DNA of 64,000 nucleotides, taken from contig CAVXTQ010000012.1 in the NCBI GenBank assembly GCA_963764675.1, forward strand, positions 124,001 to 188,000. The letters are read 5' to 3'. Position numbers and translations under genes: made by a program. Positions 8,628-18,660 of this stretch are shown in pieces (the first letter of the stretch is position 1; the number at the start of each line of letters is the position of its first letter). The notes beneath the pieces were generated by a model that searched no databases, was not told the DNA's origin, and saw only the letters and a list, made by a program, of their open reading frames with translations. This DNA comes from Acidiferrum sp963764675 (GTDB lineage Bacteria; Acidobacteriota; Terriglobia; Acidiferrales; UBA7541).

Positions 8628-9848
8628 ATGCATAAACAAGCTCACAGCGATGCAGCCGCCACCACCGCGCTTCTCGCTTGGTTGCGGGAACGCGAAGACG
8701 AAATGGCTGCCCTCCTGGCGGAGTTGGTCGCTATCCCCACTGAAAATCCGCCGGGAACAAACCTGCACTCTTGCGCCGATCTTCTCGAGGAGCGACTCCG
8801 CGGCGCAGGCCTGAGATGTGAGCGCGCGCCGGCCGAAGGCGATTCGGCCCCGAGCCTGCTCGCCGAGCATGGCAACGGAGACCGCGCGCTCTATTTTCAC
8901 GGCCACTATGACATTGTGCCGGCGCAATCGCCGGAGCAATTCCGACCCGTACGCAAAGAACATTTTCTGTTTGGCCGAGGCTCCTGCGACATGAAGGGCG
9001 GAATCGTCGCGATGCTGTATGCGATTCGCGCGCTGAAGGAATCCGGTGCCGAACTGAATGGAAAAATTGGCCTGACGCTGGTTCCCGACGAGGAAACCGG
9101 CGGCGCGCGAGGCTCGCAGCGCCTTTTGCATCAGGGCTTGCTGGGCCGTGCGGGAGTTGGCATGCTCACGGCGGAGCCTACAGGCGGCGTGGTGTGGAAT
9201 GCGAATCGCGGCGCGCTTACGTTGCGCGTGGAAGTGTTCGGGAAGTCCGCGCATGTTGGTTTGCAGCACCAGGGAGAAAACGCCTTCGAGCGCATGCATC
9301 GCGTGGTCGATCAGCTTCTCGAGCTGAAGCACGAGGTGGAGCAGCGAAAAACAACTTGTACCATCGGCGCCGGGCAATCGCCCAACTCCATCCTGCTGAT
9401 CGGTGGACAGAGCGGCGGCGGCTCTAACTTCAACGTGGTCCCCGATAAATGCTGGTTCACCATCGACCGTCGAATCAATCCCGAGGAGAGCATGCACGAA
9501 GAAAAAACACGCCTGCTCGCCTTGCTCGACCGCTGCAACAGAGGTGGAATGCCTCTCGAATGGGAGATCTTGCAAGACGGTCCATCCGCTGCAAGCCGCG
9601 AGGATGACAAGGTGGCGCAAGCATTGGCCCGAAGCGTCGAATCCGTGACCGGTCAAGCGCCGCGCTTCGAAATGTGCCCCGGCTTGCTGGAGACTCGCTT
9701 CTACGCCGGACAGGGCATCCCGGCTTACGCGTACGGACCGGGTTTGCTCTCCGTCGCCCACGGCCCAAACGAATATATCGACCTGCGCCGCATGACCGAG
9801 TGCGCCGCAATCTACGCGCTTACCGCAATGGAGATTCTGAACGCGTAG
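8628..9848 (+). CDS. M20-family metallo-amidohydrolase (ArgE/DapE/CPG2 type)
   Basis: 406 residues from ATG 8628 (a TTG 9 bases upstream is the other option). A di-zinc hydrolase of N-acyl amino acids or peptides, cytoplasmic because no signal peptide is present. Metal-site motifs occur in order: HGHYDIVPA (His, Asp), GRGSCDMKGG (bridging Asp), VPDEETGG (general-base Glu and metal Glu), then a dimerisation lid (residues about 190-300) and a late metal His near LSVAHGPNEYIDL. Length fits ArgE/DapE. No lysine or arginine biosynthesis gene is adjacent, so the substrate is open. A 489-residue ORF on the opposite strand covers the same region and is a GC-rich shadow. Confidence 0.92.
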   Translation: MHKQAHSDAAATTALLAWLREREDEMAALLAELVAIPTENPPGTNLHSCADLLEERLRGAGLRCERAPAEGDSAPSLLAEHGNGDRALYFHGHYDIVPAQSPEQFRPVRKEHFLFGRGSCDMKGGIVAMLYAIRALKESGAELNGKIGLTLVPDEETGGARGSQRLLHQGLLGRAGVGMLTAEPTGGVVWNANRGALTLRVEVFGKSAHVGLQHQGENAFERMHRVVDQLLELKHEVEQRKTTCTIGAGQSPNSILLIGGQSGGGSNFNVVPDKCWFTIDRRINPEESMHEEKTRLLALLDRCNRGGMPLEWEILQDGPSAASREDDKVAQALARSVESVTGQAPRFEMCPGLLETRFYAGQGIPAYAYGPGLLSVAHGPNEYIDLRRMTECAAIYALTAMEILNA

Positions 9849-9874
9849 CACGGAATGCCAGGGTCCTACGCGCT

Positions 9875-11461
9875 CTAAGGCAGCGCGAACGTGAACAGCG
9901 CACTCCCTGCCGCCACCGCGACATACTGCTTCCCATCCACCGCAAACGACATCGGCGAGGAGTACACCGACGCTCCGCACTGAAAATGCCAGAGCACTTT
10001 GCCGGACGCCGCATCAAACGCCATAAAATTCCCTTCGGCGTCGCCGCTAAACACCAAGCCTCCCGCCGTTGAAAGCACGCCGGACCACGTGGGCGACGGA
10101 TGCTTCCATTCCCACTTCAGCACTCCTGTCGTCGGATCGATGGCGCGCAGTGCTCCCCAGAACGGCTCCGCGTCATCGTTCGGAAAATACGCGCTTCCGT
10201 AATAGGCGTGGCCCTTCTCAAACGCTTGCGGCGCGGTGCTGAAGATGTCGCACTGCTCGCGTGCCGTAACATAAAACAGTTTCGTTTGCGGATCGTAGGT
10301 TGGCGACATCCAGTTGGTGGCGCCCGCGGCGCCGGGGCAGACGCGATTCCCTTCCAAGGTCGGCGAGCCATTCGCGGCCGTCACCGGCCGCCCTTCCGCA
10401 TCCTTGGAAGTGCTCCAGGTGACCTTGGCGTAGGGATTCGACGACAGCAGTTTCCCGGTCGCGCGGTCGATGATGTAGAAAAATCCATTGCGATTCGCTT
10501 GCACGATCAGGTGCTTCTCTCCGTGATCGATCATCACGGGAACCTGGGTGGCGTCGTAGTCGTGCTCGTCGTGCTTCGTGAATTGGAAATACCATTTCAA
10601 CTTGCCAGTGTCGGGGTCGAGCGCCAAAAGTGAGTTGCTGTAGAGATTGTCGCCCGCCCGGCCAGCTCCACGATTTGAGGGCGATGGATTGCCGGTGGTC
10701 CAGAAAGTGGTATTCGTGAGCGGATCGTAGGTCCCGGTGATCCACGCCGGAGAGCCGCCAATTTTCCACGAATCGCCTTCCCAAGTTTCAACGCCCGGCT
10801 CGCTGGACCCTGGCACCGTGTAGAAGCGCCATTTGCGCTCGCCGGTATTGGCATCATACGCGTCGATGAACCCGCGAATGCCGTATTCGCCGCCCGACAC
10901 GCCGAGAATCACCAGATTCTTGATCGCCAACGGCGCCAGCGTGAAGCTGTAGCCACCGCGATAGTCGACCGCCGCAACGTCCCACACAACGTTCCCAGTT
11001 TTGGCGTCCAGCGCAATCACGTGAGCATCGAGTGTCCCCAAGAAGACTTTGTCGCCCAGAACCGCCAGCCCGCGATTCACGCGACCGCAGCACGGTCGAA
11101 TATCTGCCGGCAGGGCGCGCTGGTATTGCCAAATGGGCCGCCCGGACCGCGCATCGAGCGCATAAGCGCGATCGTCTTGGCCGGTGCCATACAAAACGCC
11201 ATCCACGACGAGCGGCGTAGTCTCGAACTTGCCGCCCGCCATCGTCTGATACGCCCACTTCGGAACGAGCGTGTGCGCAGTCGTCACATTGATTTGATCG
11301 AGTGTGCTGTACCTCCGCCCGGCGTAGTCGCCCGAGTACATCAACCAATTCTGCGGCTCCTTCGCCGAATCCAGCAGCCGCTGCGGCGTAACCTGCCCGC
11401 GTGCTGCTGTTGAGACAAGCAACAGCAGCAGGGAGCACGCGACGCGGACGCGTCTTGTCAT
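9875..11461 (-). CDS. PQQ-dependent (quinoprotein) dehydrogenase, periplasmic
   Basis: 528 residues from ATG 11461, the start that yields a clean signal peptide (RVRVACSLLLLLVSTAARG). The frame extends to ATG 11554, which overlaps the cytochrome stop as ATGA; that longer start would give 31 extra residues before the signal sequence. Eight-bladed quinoprotein features: NWLMYSGDYAGRRYSTLDQIN, adjacent cysteines RPCCGRVNRG, repeated (A/L)LDA..G...W docking motifs, and HDEHDYDATQ near the metal/PQQ site. It oxidises an alcohol or sugar in the periplasm and passes electrons to a cytochrome c, presumably the upstream gene. It lacks a fused heme domain. Substrate unknown. The start region is overlapped by a REP-like repeat at 11455-11500. 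Confidence 0.92.
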   Translation of the reverse strand: MTRRVRVACSLLLLLVSTAARGQVTPQRLLDSAKEPQNWLMYSGDYAGRRYSTLDQINVTTAHTLVPKWAYQTMAGGKFETTPLVVDGVLYGTGQDDRAYALDARSGRPIWQYQRALPADIRPCCGRVNRGLAVLGDKVFLGTLDAHVIALDAKTGNVVWDVAAVDYRGGYSFTLAPLAIKNLVILGVSGGEYGIRGFIDAYDANTGERKWRFYTVPGSSEPGVETWEGDSWKIGGSPAWITGTYDPLTNTTFWTTGNPSPSNRGAGRAGDNLYSNSLLALDPDTGKLKWYFQFTKHDEHDYDATQVPVMIDHGEKHLIVQANRNGFFYIIDRATGKLLSSNPYAKVTWSTSKDAEGRPVTAANGSPTLEGNRVCPGAAGATNWMSPTYDPQTKLFYVTAREQCDIFSTAPQAFEKGHAYYGSAYFPNDDAEPFWGALRAIDPTTGVLKWEWKHPSPTWSGVLSTAGGLVFSGDAEGNFMAFDAASGKVLWHFQCGASVYSSPMSFAVDGKQYVAVAAGSALFTFALP

Positions 11462-11500
11462 CCTGAGCGCATCCGATAAGGATGCGCGAAGGATCTCAAC
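11455..11500. repeat. REP-like palindromic repeat, copy 1
   Basis: A 46-nt element matching a second copy at 39026-39070. Both read TTGTCAT-Y-CTGAG, then a hairpin, then CGAA-NN-ATCTCAAC. The hairpin here is GCGCATCC-GATAA-GGATGCGC (11467-11487). In the other copy both arms differ yet still pair, so the stem covaries. This copy lies across the 5' end of the PQQ dehydrogenase frame. Confidence 0.8.
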
Positions 11501-11550
11501 GTAAGCATCGCCGACAAGTCCCTTTCTGCGTGCGCTCAACCGTTGCCGCG

Positions 11551-12411
11551 TCATTGCGCACCGCCGTTCTCAGCGCCGACCGAAAGCATGAACGCTATTA
11601 GATCCTGCAAATCCTTCTCCGGCAGGATCTTCTCATCGTACGCAGGCATCAAAGACTCCCGCGTTTCCTCGAGCGACCGCAATTTGTCCTTCTCAAACAA
11701 TTGCAACTGCTCGCGCGTGTCAATCATCTGCAACGTGAAATTGTCTTCGTTCAACACCACGCCCTGAAACTTCTGCCCGGCTGCGTCCACCACCGTCACC
11801 GTCGCGTATTCCTCGGAAAACTCCTTCATCGCCTCGCTGATCCCTTGCGCCAATCGACGGCTCGGATTGCGCACCGAGTCGACCAGATACTCCAGCGACC
11901 GCGCCGAACCTGTCGCCGTAAGGTCGGGTCCCAGCCGGCCGCCCTTGCCCTCCACCATGTGGCACGTGGAGCAAGCCGCCGAGCCGTAGAAAAGCTCCTT
12001 GCCATGGGCCGCGTTTCCCGGCGACTGCATCGGCGCCTTTTTCTGCACGCTGCGGATGTAGGTGATCACCTGCCAGATCTCTGCGTCGGTCATGCCCACG
12101 CCCTGCTGGGTCGCGCCGTTCGGCGGCATCGCCGTGCCGGGAACCCCTTCATTGATCGTGCGATACAAATCCGCGTCCTCATTTCCGTGCTTCTTTTGTG
12201 CCCGCGTCAGATCCGGCCCACGCCCGCCGCCGCGCGCGCCAAGTCCATGGCAGAACGCGCAGTTCGCACGAAACTGAGACTCGCCCACCTTCGCCGCCTG
12301 CGCATCGCCCGCAAACGGATTCTTGTCCTGTGCGCGTAGCGGCAAGGCCGCCGCACACAGCAAGCACAGAAAGCAGAGAAAAAGGCTTCGTGTTCGCTGA
12401 AAGGTGGTCAT
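11551..12411 (-). CDS. diheme cytochrome c, electron acceptor of the PQQ dehydrogenase
   Basis: 286 residues from ATG 12411. The start is set by AAGGAG at 12422-12427, 10 nt upstream, and by a signal peptide (TRSLFLCFLCLLCAAALPLRA). Two c-type heme sites: CAFCH in the first domain (about residue 48) and CSTCH in the second (about residue 140), each in a cytochrome c fold with likely axial Met residues (TAMPP in the first). The last 100 residues resemble the heme-binding-domain tail common in planctomycete and acidobacterial cytochromes (YATVTVVDAAGQKFQGVVLNEDN). It overlaps the dehydrogenase frame, so the two are transcribed together and probably form one electron-transfer pair. Confidence 0.92.
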   Translation of the reverse strand: MTTFQRTRSLFLCFLCLLCAAALPLRAQDKNPFAGDAQAAKVGESQFRANCAFCHGLGARGGGRGPDLTRAQKKHGNEDADLYRTINEGVPGTAMPPNGATQQGVGMTDAEIWQVITYIRSVQKKAPMQSPGNAAHGKELFYGSAACSTCHMVEGKGGRLGPDLTATGSARSLEYLVDSVRNPSRRLAQGISEAMKEFSEEYATVTVVDAAGQKFQGVVLNEDNFTLQMIDTREQLQLFEKDKLRSLEETRESLMPAYDEKILPEKDLQDLIAFMLSVGAENGGAQ

Positions 12412-12897
12412 CGGGCAATCGCTCCTTGGATCTGGAGCGCACAGCCAGAAACGGCTGTGCCACTGGGATTTGGAGGACGGCAAGCTCGCCGAAACTATAT
12501 CACTCGCGGTCGAGGAAATATTACGGCTGTGTCGCAGCTGCGCCCCCTGCAGGGTGCCTTGGAGGAGCAAGGGATGCCGCCCCTCCGCCTGCCGAAGCGA
12601 AAGCTGCTGGAGGTTTTTGGGCGTACCCCCCACCCCCCGGGGTATACAGCGAGTTGTGAAGTAAGCGCATGAAAGCACAGGGGTTGCAGGCGCGAGTGTC
12701 GGTAAATTGTGTACGGGTTTGCTAGGGGGAGTGCTCGGGAGGCCCTTGGCGTGGAGCGCTCAGGGTAAACGGGCACAGGAGGACGAAAAACAGGGCCCAG
12801 AAGGGACACGAAAAACTCAATCCTTACTGGTTATAGTACCTGATTCGTTATCATTTTGTCAAGCGGAAAAAATAAAGGGCGTGGATTGAGAGGGCCC
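12412..12897. other. intergenic region with inverted repeat
   Basis: 486 bp upstream of the cytochrome operon and downstream of the gene at 12898. A perfect 8-bp stem, GCACAGCC / GGCTGTGC around loop AGAAAC (12439-12460), falls in the 5' leader of the cytochrome mRNA, just upstream of its ribosome site. An AT-rich patch at about 12825-12880 stands out from the GC-rich surroundings. I see no convincing ORF. Confidence 0.5.
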
Positions 12898-13293
12898 TCA
12901 CGGCTGGCAGGCGCCGAAATCCTTGGCAACCTTCGAGAGTGCCCAGGTAACGTTGGGAGTGTTCTTGGTCTTGACCTTTTTGAGCTGCAACTTCATTCGC
13001 TCGGCTGGCTTCGCGCCCGCAGTGTCGCCGGTCAGGGTATAGATGCGTTTGTCTTTTTCGTCGGTCAAGGTCAGGCCGTTGGGCGCCGTCGCGACGCATC
13101 CCGTCACGGTCCGATTGTTCGCCGCATGCTGCACAACCACAACGGCCACAACCGCGATGGCCGCGACCCCCACAATCGCGAGCACAATGAGGGTGTCCGC
13201 GGCTGTCTTCAAACTATCGGCTTCGGTTGCGGTCGCGAGAGCCAAACACAGCAAGCAGACAAGTGCCATGCGTAGAAGGTGTGTCAAGGTCAC
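12898..13293 (-). CDS. small secreted or membrane-anchored protein
   Basis: 131 residues from GTG 13293, chosen because GGGAG lies 6 nt upstream; an ATG at 13269 is the alternative. The N-terminus is a signal-like segment (LLRMALVCLLCLALATA), followed after 15 residues by a second strongly hydrophobic stretch (LIVLAIVGVAAIAVVAVVVVQ), so the protein is probably membrane-anchored with the C-terminal 75 residues outside. That part begins VTGCVATAPNGLTLTDEKDKRIYTL, a pattern seen in small acidobacterial exported proteins with a short OB-like beta domain. Function unknown. Confidence 0.7.
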   Translation of the reverse strand: MTLTHLLRMALVCLLCLALATATEADSLKTAADTLIVLAIVGVAAIAVVAVVVVQHAANNRTVTGCVATAPNGLTLTDEKDKRIYTLTGDTAGAKPAERMKLQLKKVKTKNTPNVTWALSKVAKDFGACQP

Positions 13294-13462
13294 GTCGATC
13301 TCCCTTATGCCGTTAGGCCGAACTTCGAATCGATGACCTGTGAGACGCCTTCGATGACGGCCGTTGTAATTCTCCGTGGCCGCGCTTTCGGGAAGGTAAA
13401 CGACGAGTTGCCGTGTTATCTCAAAAAAAAGCTCACCGGTCAATGGCGGAAGGCTGAGTAAT

Positions 13463-13476
13463 CCATGAATTCATGG
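13463..13476. promoter_or_regulatory. 14-bp perfect palindrome (candidate operator)
   Basis: CCATGAATTCATGG lies in the divergent intergenic region between the genes starting at 13293 (minus) and 13711 (plus), in a locally AT-rich stretch. The position and symmetry suit a dimeric regulator. A second inverted repeat, GGCTCTTC / GAAGAGCC at 13552-13559 and 13577-13584, is in the same 417-bp gap. Neither has been assigned a protein. Confidence 0.4.
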
Positions 13477-13710
13477 GTGAAGGTTTGAATTGCTGATAAT
13501 ACTGATTTTGTATAGACCTTCGACACAACTCAAGAGGTCTCATCGTCTGCAGGCTCTTCTGATTGATTTCCTCTCCGAAGAGCCTTCTGACTATCTCCAG
13601 GGTGGCCACACGCCGCGTCTATCGGACGTTCAAGCCTAGCGGGTATGTGGTTGACGGATATCCTAGGCGTTGCATCTAATCCTGACTTAGGTTCAAAGAG
13701 TGAGGGTGAA

Positions 13711-14352
13711 ATGAAAAACTTCATCCGGCTGTTTTCTTTTATTGCTGTGATCGCCCTGGTCTTGCTCTCGCCACTGCGGTCGGATACCCGGCAGTCGAGC
13801 AGGCCAGCTGCGCCTTATGAGCATGCTGATGCCTATGAGGTGTATTCCGCCGTGCTTTCGATGGGCGGGCCGTGGGAAGATTCGACGTCTCTGGTGATTC
13901 TTCAGGACCTCCCTCCGAAGGAGTGGCCCATCGGCTCTCCGCCGGATGCCCTTCACGGGAATGCGGCGTTTCGGAAACAGTTTGACAGCATATTTAGATC
14001 ATTTGAGCAGATGAATAGGCAAGCGCTGTCGTTGGAAAATCACTTTTCCCTGCAAAAACCTTATCAAATTGTGGGATCGGCAGAACTGGAGGCGGCGTTT
14101 CATCGCACCGAACCGGGCCTTGTCCATGATGGATGGGAGGGTTTCCGGCAAAGCTTTCCCAACTCCAGCGGCTATCTAATCCTCTCTGCCGTGGGCTTTA
14201 ACGCCGAAAAGACGATGGCTGTTGTTTTTGTGGACTACCGGTGTGGCGGATTGTGTGCTTCTGCGCGTTATTACATCTTGGAAAAGCGGGACGGGCATTG
14301 GGTTAACTGTATCCCGAAGAGTCTGCAATCTGAAACAAAGGGAAATTCCTGA
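13711..14352 (+). CDS. exported protein of unknown function
   Basis: 213 residues from ATG 13711, preceded by GAGGG at good spacing; the frame is open from 13645 but that part is not signal-like. The N-terminus is a signal peptide (NFIRLFSFIAVIALVLLSPL). The mature part has no catalytic motif I recognise. It contains a conserved-looking block, VGFNAEKTMAVVFVDYRCGGLCASARYYILEKRDGHW, that reads as a beta-sheet core with two cysteines able to form a disulfide; the same phrase type occurs in hypothetical acidobacterial proteins. Base composition is less GC-rich than that of its neighbours. It ends 156 bp before glyA and is probably independent of it. Confidence 0.72.
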   Translation: MKNFIRLFSFIAVIALVLLSPLRSDTRQSSRPAAPYEHADAYEVYSAVLSMGGPWEDSTSLVILQDLPPKEWPIGSPPDALHGNAAFRKQFDSIFRSFEQMNRQALSLENHFSLQKPYQIVGSAELEAAFHRTEPGLVHDGWEGFRQSFPNSSGYLILSAVGFNAEKTMAVVFVDYRCGGLCASARYYILEKRDGHWVNCIPKSLQSETKGNS

Positions 14353-14508
14353 CGGAAAACCATTCTCCTAAAATCATGTCTGACAATGTACCCGTTGCGC
14401 GTTTTGCAAGGAGCGGGCCACCCAAGAGGTCTTCGGTCTGGCTGCGCTCGCAAACTCCCCTGCCTCGCAGGTAAGATGGAGCATCCCAAATCGCCAAGGA
14501 CTCCAACG

Positions 14509-15822
<1,314 letters not shown>

Positions 15823-15843
15823 GGTCGCGGCGAGAACCGACGA

Positions 15844-16941
15844 ATGAACATTTTCAAGGCAACGCAGGAATTCGAGGACTGGCTGGCGAAGCGGCTGCCT
15901 GTCGTTCGGCAGGATGTCGCGCTCAAGCACGCGCTCATGGCCGAAGCGCCTTTTCCCTTCTTTCGCGCTACGTTTTACCGCTGGTTGCAGCATTGGACGG
16001 ACGTCTGCTGCGATGTAGCGAAGGCTCCCAGCGTGCTGGCTGTCGGCGATCTGCACATCGAGAACTTCGGCACCTGGCGCGACGAGGAAGGCCGGCTGAT
16101 CTGGGGCGTGAACGACCTGGACGAAGCGTGGCCGGCGGCTTACACCATCGACCTCGTCCGGCAGACCACGAGCGCGTATCTAGCGATCGCAGGCGAGCAC
16201 CTATGTCTGAGCCGGCGTCAAGCGGCTGAGGCCATGGAAGAGGGCTACCGCGACTCGATCGCCGCGGGCGGGAAAGCCTTCATCCTGGCGGAACATCACC
16301 AATGGCTGCGCTTGCTGGCCACCAGCAAGCTGCGCGACCCGGTGGCCTTCTGGGCGAAAATGGAACAGAACCCGCCTTATCCGGCCAAGCCACCCGAAGA
16401 AGCGCGCAAGCTGATTGAGGAGTCGCTTCCTCTCCCTCGACGAAGCTACCAATTGAAGCGCCGGATCGCTGGACTAGGCAGCCTCGGCCACCCGCGAATC
16501 CTTGCGCTGTCGTCGTGGCAAGGCGCTTATATCGCGCGTGAGGCTAAAGCCATCCGGCCATCGGCTTGGGTGTGGTACAAAAACAGCCCTTCGGAAAACA
16601 TGCACGGTGCGACGCTCGTCAACCGCGCCATCCGCGTGAAGGATCCCTGTGTGTACTTTCGCGGGCGCTGGCTGGTGCGGCGGCTCGCGCCGGATTGCTC
16701 GCGGATCGAGCTGGCTTCCCTGCCCGAAGAACGCGACGAGTCACGCCTCTTGTACGACATGGGATGGGAGACGGCCAACATGCACTTCGGGACTCCTGCG
16801 GCGATCTCCAAGATAAAACGCGATTTGGCGGCGCGGCGCGGCCGCTGGCTGCACAAGGCGGCCAAGGCGATGTTCAAGGTAACCCTGGACGACTGGGACG
16901 ATTGGCGCAAAGGTTGGAAGAAACACATGACCAAGCCGTAG
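15844..16941 (+). CDS. DUF2252 family protein
   Basis: 365 residues, cytoplasmic. Two hallmark motifs place it in DUF2252: VGDLHIENFGTW (about residues 66-77) and VNDLDEAWPA (about 87-96). These resemble the catalytic-loop and metal-binding motifs of the protein-kinase/aminoglycoside phosphotransferase fold (HxDxxxxN and DxD), so a kinase-like phosphotransfer reaction is suspected, but no substrate is established. The second half contains basic stretches (KRRIAGLGSLGHPR) typical of the family. The ATG at 15844 directly follows glyA. Confidence 0.85.
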   Translation: MNIFKATQEFEDWLAKRLPVVRQDVALKHALMAEAPFPFFRATFYRWLQHWTDVCCDVAKAPSVLAVGDLHIENFGTWRDEEGRLIWGVNDLDEAWPAAYTIDLVRQTTSAYLAIAGEHLCLSRRQAAEAMEEGYRDSIAAGGKAFILAEHHQWLRLLATSKLRDPVAFWAKMEQNPPYPAKPPEEARKLIEESLPLPRRSYQLKRRIAGLGSLGHPRILALSSWQGAYIAREAKAIRPSAWVWYKNSPSENMHGATLVNRAIRVKDPCVYFRGRWLVRRLAPDCSRIELASLPEERDESRLLYDMGWETANMHFGTPAAISKIKRDLAARRGRWLHKAAKAMFKVTLDDWDDWRKGWKKHMTKP

Positions 16942-17259
16942 TCACACAGGCCGCACGCCCGGTAAGTCCTTCCCCTACTCTAGTCCCGCTGTCCCAAGAC
17001 TGTCCCACGGGTCAGTAGAATCTAACCGGCAGAACGAGTAACTTCGCCAAGGACTGGGATGGGAACCGCAAGCGCGACGCTGCTCACCGCTCCCATGTTC
17101 GGGCCCCGGGTGACCCGGACTACCGGAGCAAGCTCTAGCAACTCCTGCCTCTCTCAACGGGCAGTGTCGACCTCCTCGAAGTTGCGCCGCGTTTGCTCGT
17201 GCTCGCACCCCGGAATCCAGTGTGCTGTGCGACCGCAGAACGGTCGATGAGGTGAAACG
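16942..17259. other. intergenic region, nothing assigned
   Basis: 318 bp between the DUF2252 gene and the TPR gene. Its open frames on both strands have no plausible protein character. I see no tRNA-like or terminator-like structure. Confidence 0.4.
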
Positions 17260-17721
17260 ATGCTCGACACGGAAGCCTTCCGCGAATTCAAGCAAGGGCT
17301 GACCCTGTTGCGTGACAACTACGCTGTCCGAGCGCTGCCGCATATGCGGCGCGCGATGGACCTGGACAAGAACAATCCGTACTACATGTCTTATCTGGGC
17401 GTCGTGCTGGCGCGGTCGGAACAGAAGTGGGGCGAAGCAGAAAGACTCTGCGACGCCGCGGTACGCATGAAGCGCAACCAGGCGCAACTTTATCTGAACC
17501 TGGCGGAAGTTTACGCCACCGCAGGCCGCCGCGATGACGCCGTAGAAGCGCTCCAGGCAGGACTCAAATTTGCCCGCCGCGATGTGCGGCTGTCGATTGC
17601 CATGAACCGGCTGATGCACCGCCGCGAGCCAGTGTTTTCCTTCCTGGAACGAAAGCATCCGGTCAACCGGCAGCTAGGAATGCTACGGCACCGGGCCATG
17701 CAGATGCTCGGACGAGACTGA
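17260..17721 (+). CDS. TPR-repeat protein, cytoplasmic
   Basis: 153 residues from ATG 17260, preceded by GAGGTGA. No signal peptide. Three TPR-like units cover about residues 15-115 (for example ALPHMRRAMDLDKNNPYYMS, GEAERLCDAAVRMKRNQAQL and DDAVEALQAGLKFARRDVRL). The C-terminal 30 residues are basic (PVFSFLERKHPVNRQLGM). It probably mediates a protein contact; the partner is not evident. It converges on a PilZ gene across a shared terminator. Confidence 0.8.
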   Translation: MLDTEAFREFKQGLTLLRDNYAVRALPHMRRAMDLDKNNPYYMSYLGVVLARSEQKWGEAERLCDAAVRMKRNQAQLYLNLAEVYATAGRRDDAVEALQAGLKFARRDVRLSIAMNRLMHRREPVFSFLERKHPVNRQLGMLRHRAMQMLGRD

Positions 17722-17752
17722 ATTCCGCCCAATTCCTCTACCCCAAACACAA

Positions 17753-17790
17753 GAAGGGCGTCCCAAAATCATCGGGACGCCTTTCTTTTT
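17753..17790 (+). terminator. intrinsic terminator between convergent genes
   Basis: Perfect 8-bp stem GGCGTCCC (17757-17764) / GGGACGCC (17774-17781) with a 9-nt loop, followed by TTTCTTTTT. The A-rich left flank (AAGAAG) gives a weaker U-tract on the other strand, so it can also serve the minus-strand PilZ gene that ends at 17827. Confidence 0.85.
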
Positions 17791-17826
17791 GCGGCGATCT
17801 TTTGGGGACCAACCTGAAGAAGGCAG

Positions 17827-18237
17827 CTATTTGCGCTGCATGGTGATGCCGTACGAGTGGCTGGCTTGCATGCCAATTTCCATCAGGAGTTTGAAGCCGA
17901 CTCCGGTCATGCTGTTGGCGAGCGCGTCCACACGGACGACCTCGGCCAGGTATTCGCGGCTCATGGACGCGGCGTCGTGGGAATAGGGCATAGTGACGAA
18001 CAGGCGCATGCCGATCTCGTAGGCGGTCTCGCTAGTCTGGAAATAGACGCCCGAGCGGGACACGCTGATGGTGCCACGCATGTCGTCGAAATGCTCTTTC
18101 TCCGGGTCAGACGGGCGAATGCGCATAAGCTGCGTAATCTTGCAACGGCGGCTGCCGCGGCGTTCCGTTTGCGTCGGTACGCGGCGGGCTGGAGTGCCGT
18201 CCTGTGTCTTGCTCATGATGAAATCCTGGGTCGCCAT
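17827..18237 (-). CDS. PilZ-domain protein
   Basis: 136 residues from ATG 18237. A single PilZ-like domain occupies residues about 25-125: arginine motif ERRGSRRCK, then GTISVSRSGVYFQT, which keeps S-x-x-G but has Ser in place of the usual Asp/Asn. A beta-barrel follows (GMRLFVTMPYSHD, LAEVVRVDAL, GVGFKLLM). The N-terminal 25 residues are polar and probably disordered. Family knowledge says cyclic di-GMP binding; the substituted position makes this unproven. It is transcribed divergently from the LuxR-type regulator at 18694. Confidence 0.83.
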   Translation of the reverse strand: MATQDFIMSKTQDGTPARRVPTQTERRGSRRCKITQLMRIRPSDPEKEHFDDMRGTISVSRSGVYFQTSETAYEIGMRLFVTMPYSHDAASMSREYLAEVVRVDALANSMTGVGFKLLMEIGMQASHSYGITMQRK

Positions 18238-18420
18238 AAACTTAACCCTCTCTCTCGCTAAAACGGACCACTTGCGATCTGGAGAAAGTGTAAGCCGCAG
18301 GCGATAAAAAACCTATAGAGGGACCGTACTCGGAAGGAAGTAGGACGGTCCGTACCGGATTCTAGTACGGAAGTACCAGGAAAAAAAGAGGAGCGAAAGA
18401 AAATCGATGGAGAAGCCCAG

Positions 18421-18660
18421 TATTCCGCGGCAAAGCACGAGAGTTTCAGCCGGCGATGCCGTTCCGAAGTGAAATACCGGAAAGCGCCTGGTACCGGATT
18501 GGGACCACCCGTGAAAAGGGTGAAGCCGCTCCGCGACAGTAAAGCGTGGTAGCGGCAAGAGATAGCGACTTTGGCGAACGGGAGAAACCTGAGAACGGCG
18601 GGTATGAAATTGCATCGGAAGAGCCCGCGCGCGGGAAGTACGCGATTAGGAGTGGTATCG
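18421..18660 (+). ncRNA. putative structured leader RNA upstream of LuxR-type gene
   Basis: The 5' region of the regulator at 18694 is unusually rich in nested stems: UACCGG / CC-U-GGUA (about 18475-18493), CACCC-GUGAAAA-GGGUG (about 18506-18522), GCCGCU (from about 18525) with AGCGGC (about 18551), and the 12-nt palindrome CCCGCGCGCGGG near 18624. The segment GGGACCACCC...CCGCGACAGTAA loosely resembles the P5/P6 core of cobalamin riboswitches. An earlier segment (GGCAAAGC...CAGCCGGCGATGCCG) loosely resembles parts of cyclic-di-GMP (GEMM) riboswitches. Neither match is complete, so I leave the class open. Confidence 0.3.

Noticed and set aside
8511..9980. 489-codon open frame on the minus strand
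   Set aside because: Antisense to the M20 gene with its metal motifs; the antisense product has no recognisable feature.
16975..17658. 227-codon minus-strand ORF
   Set aside because: Mostly antisense to the TPR gene at 17260, which has a good ribosome site and repeat pattern.
18421..18600. Firm call of a cobalamin or cyclic-di-GMP riboswitch
   Set aside because: Only partial motif matches; key conserved blocks of either class are missing or displaced, so it is listed only as a structured leader.
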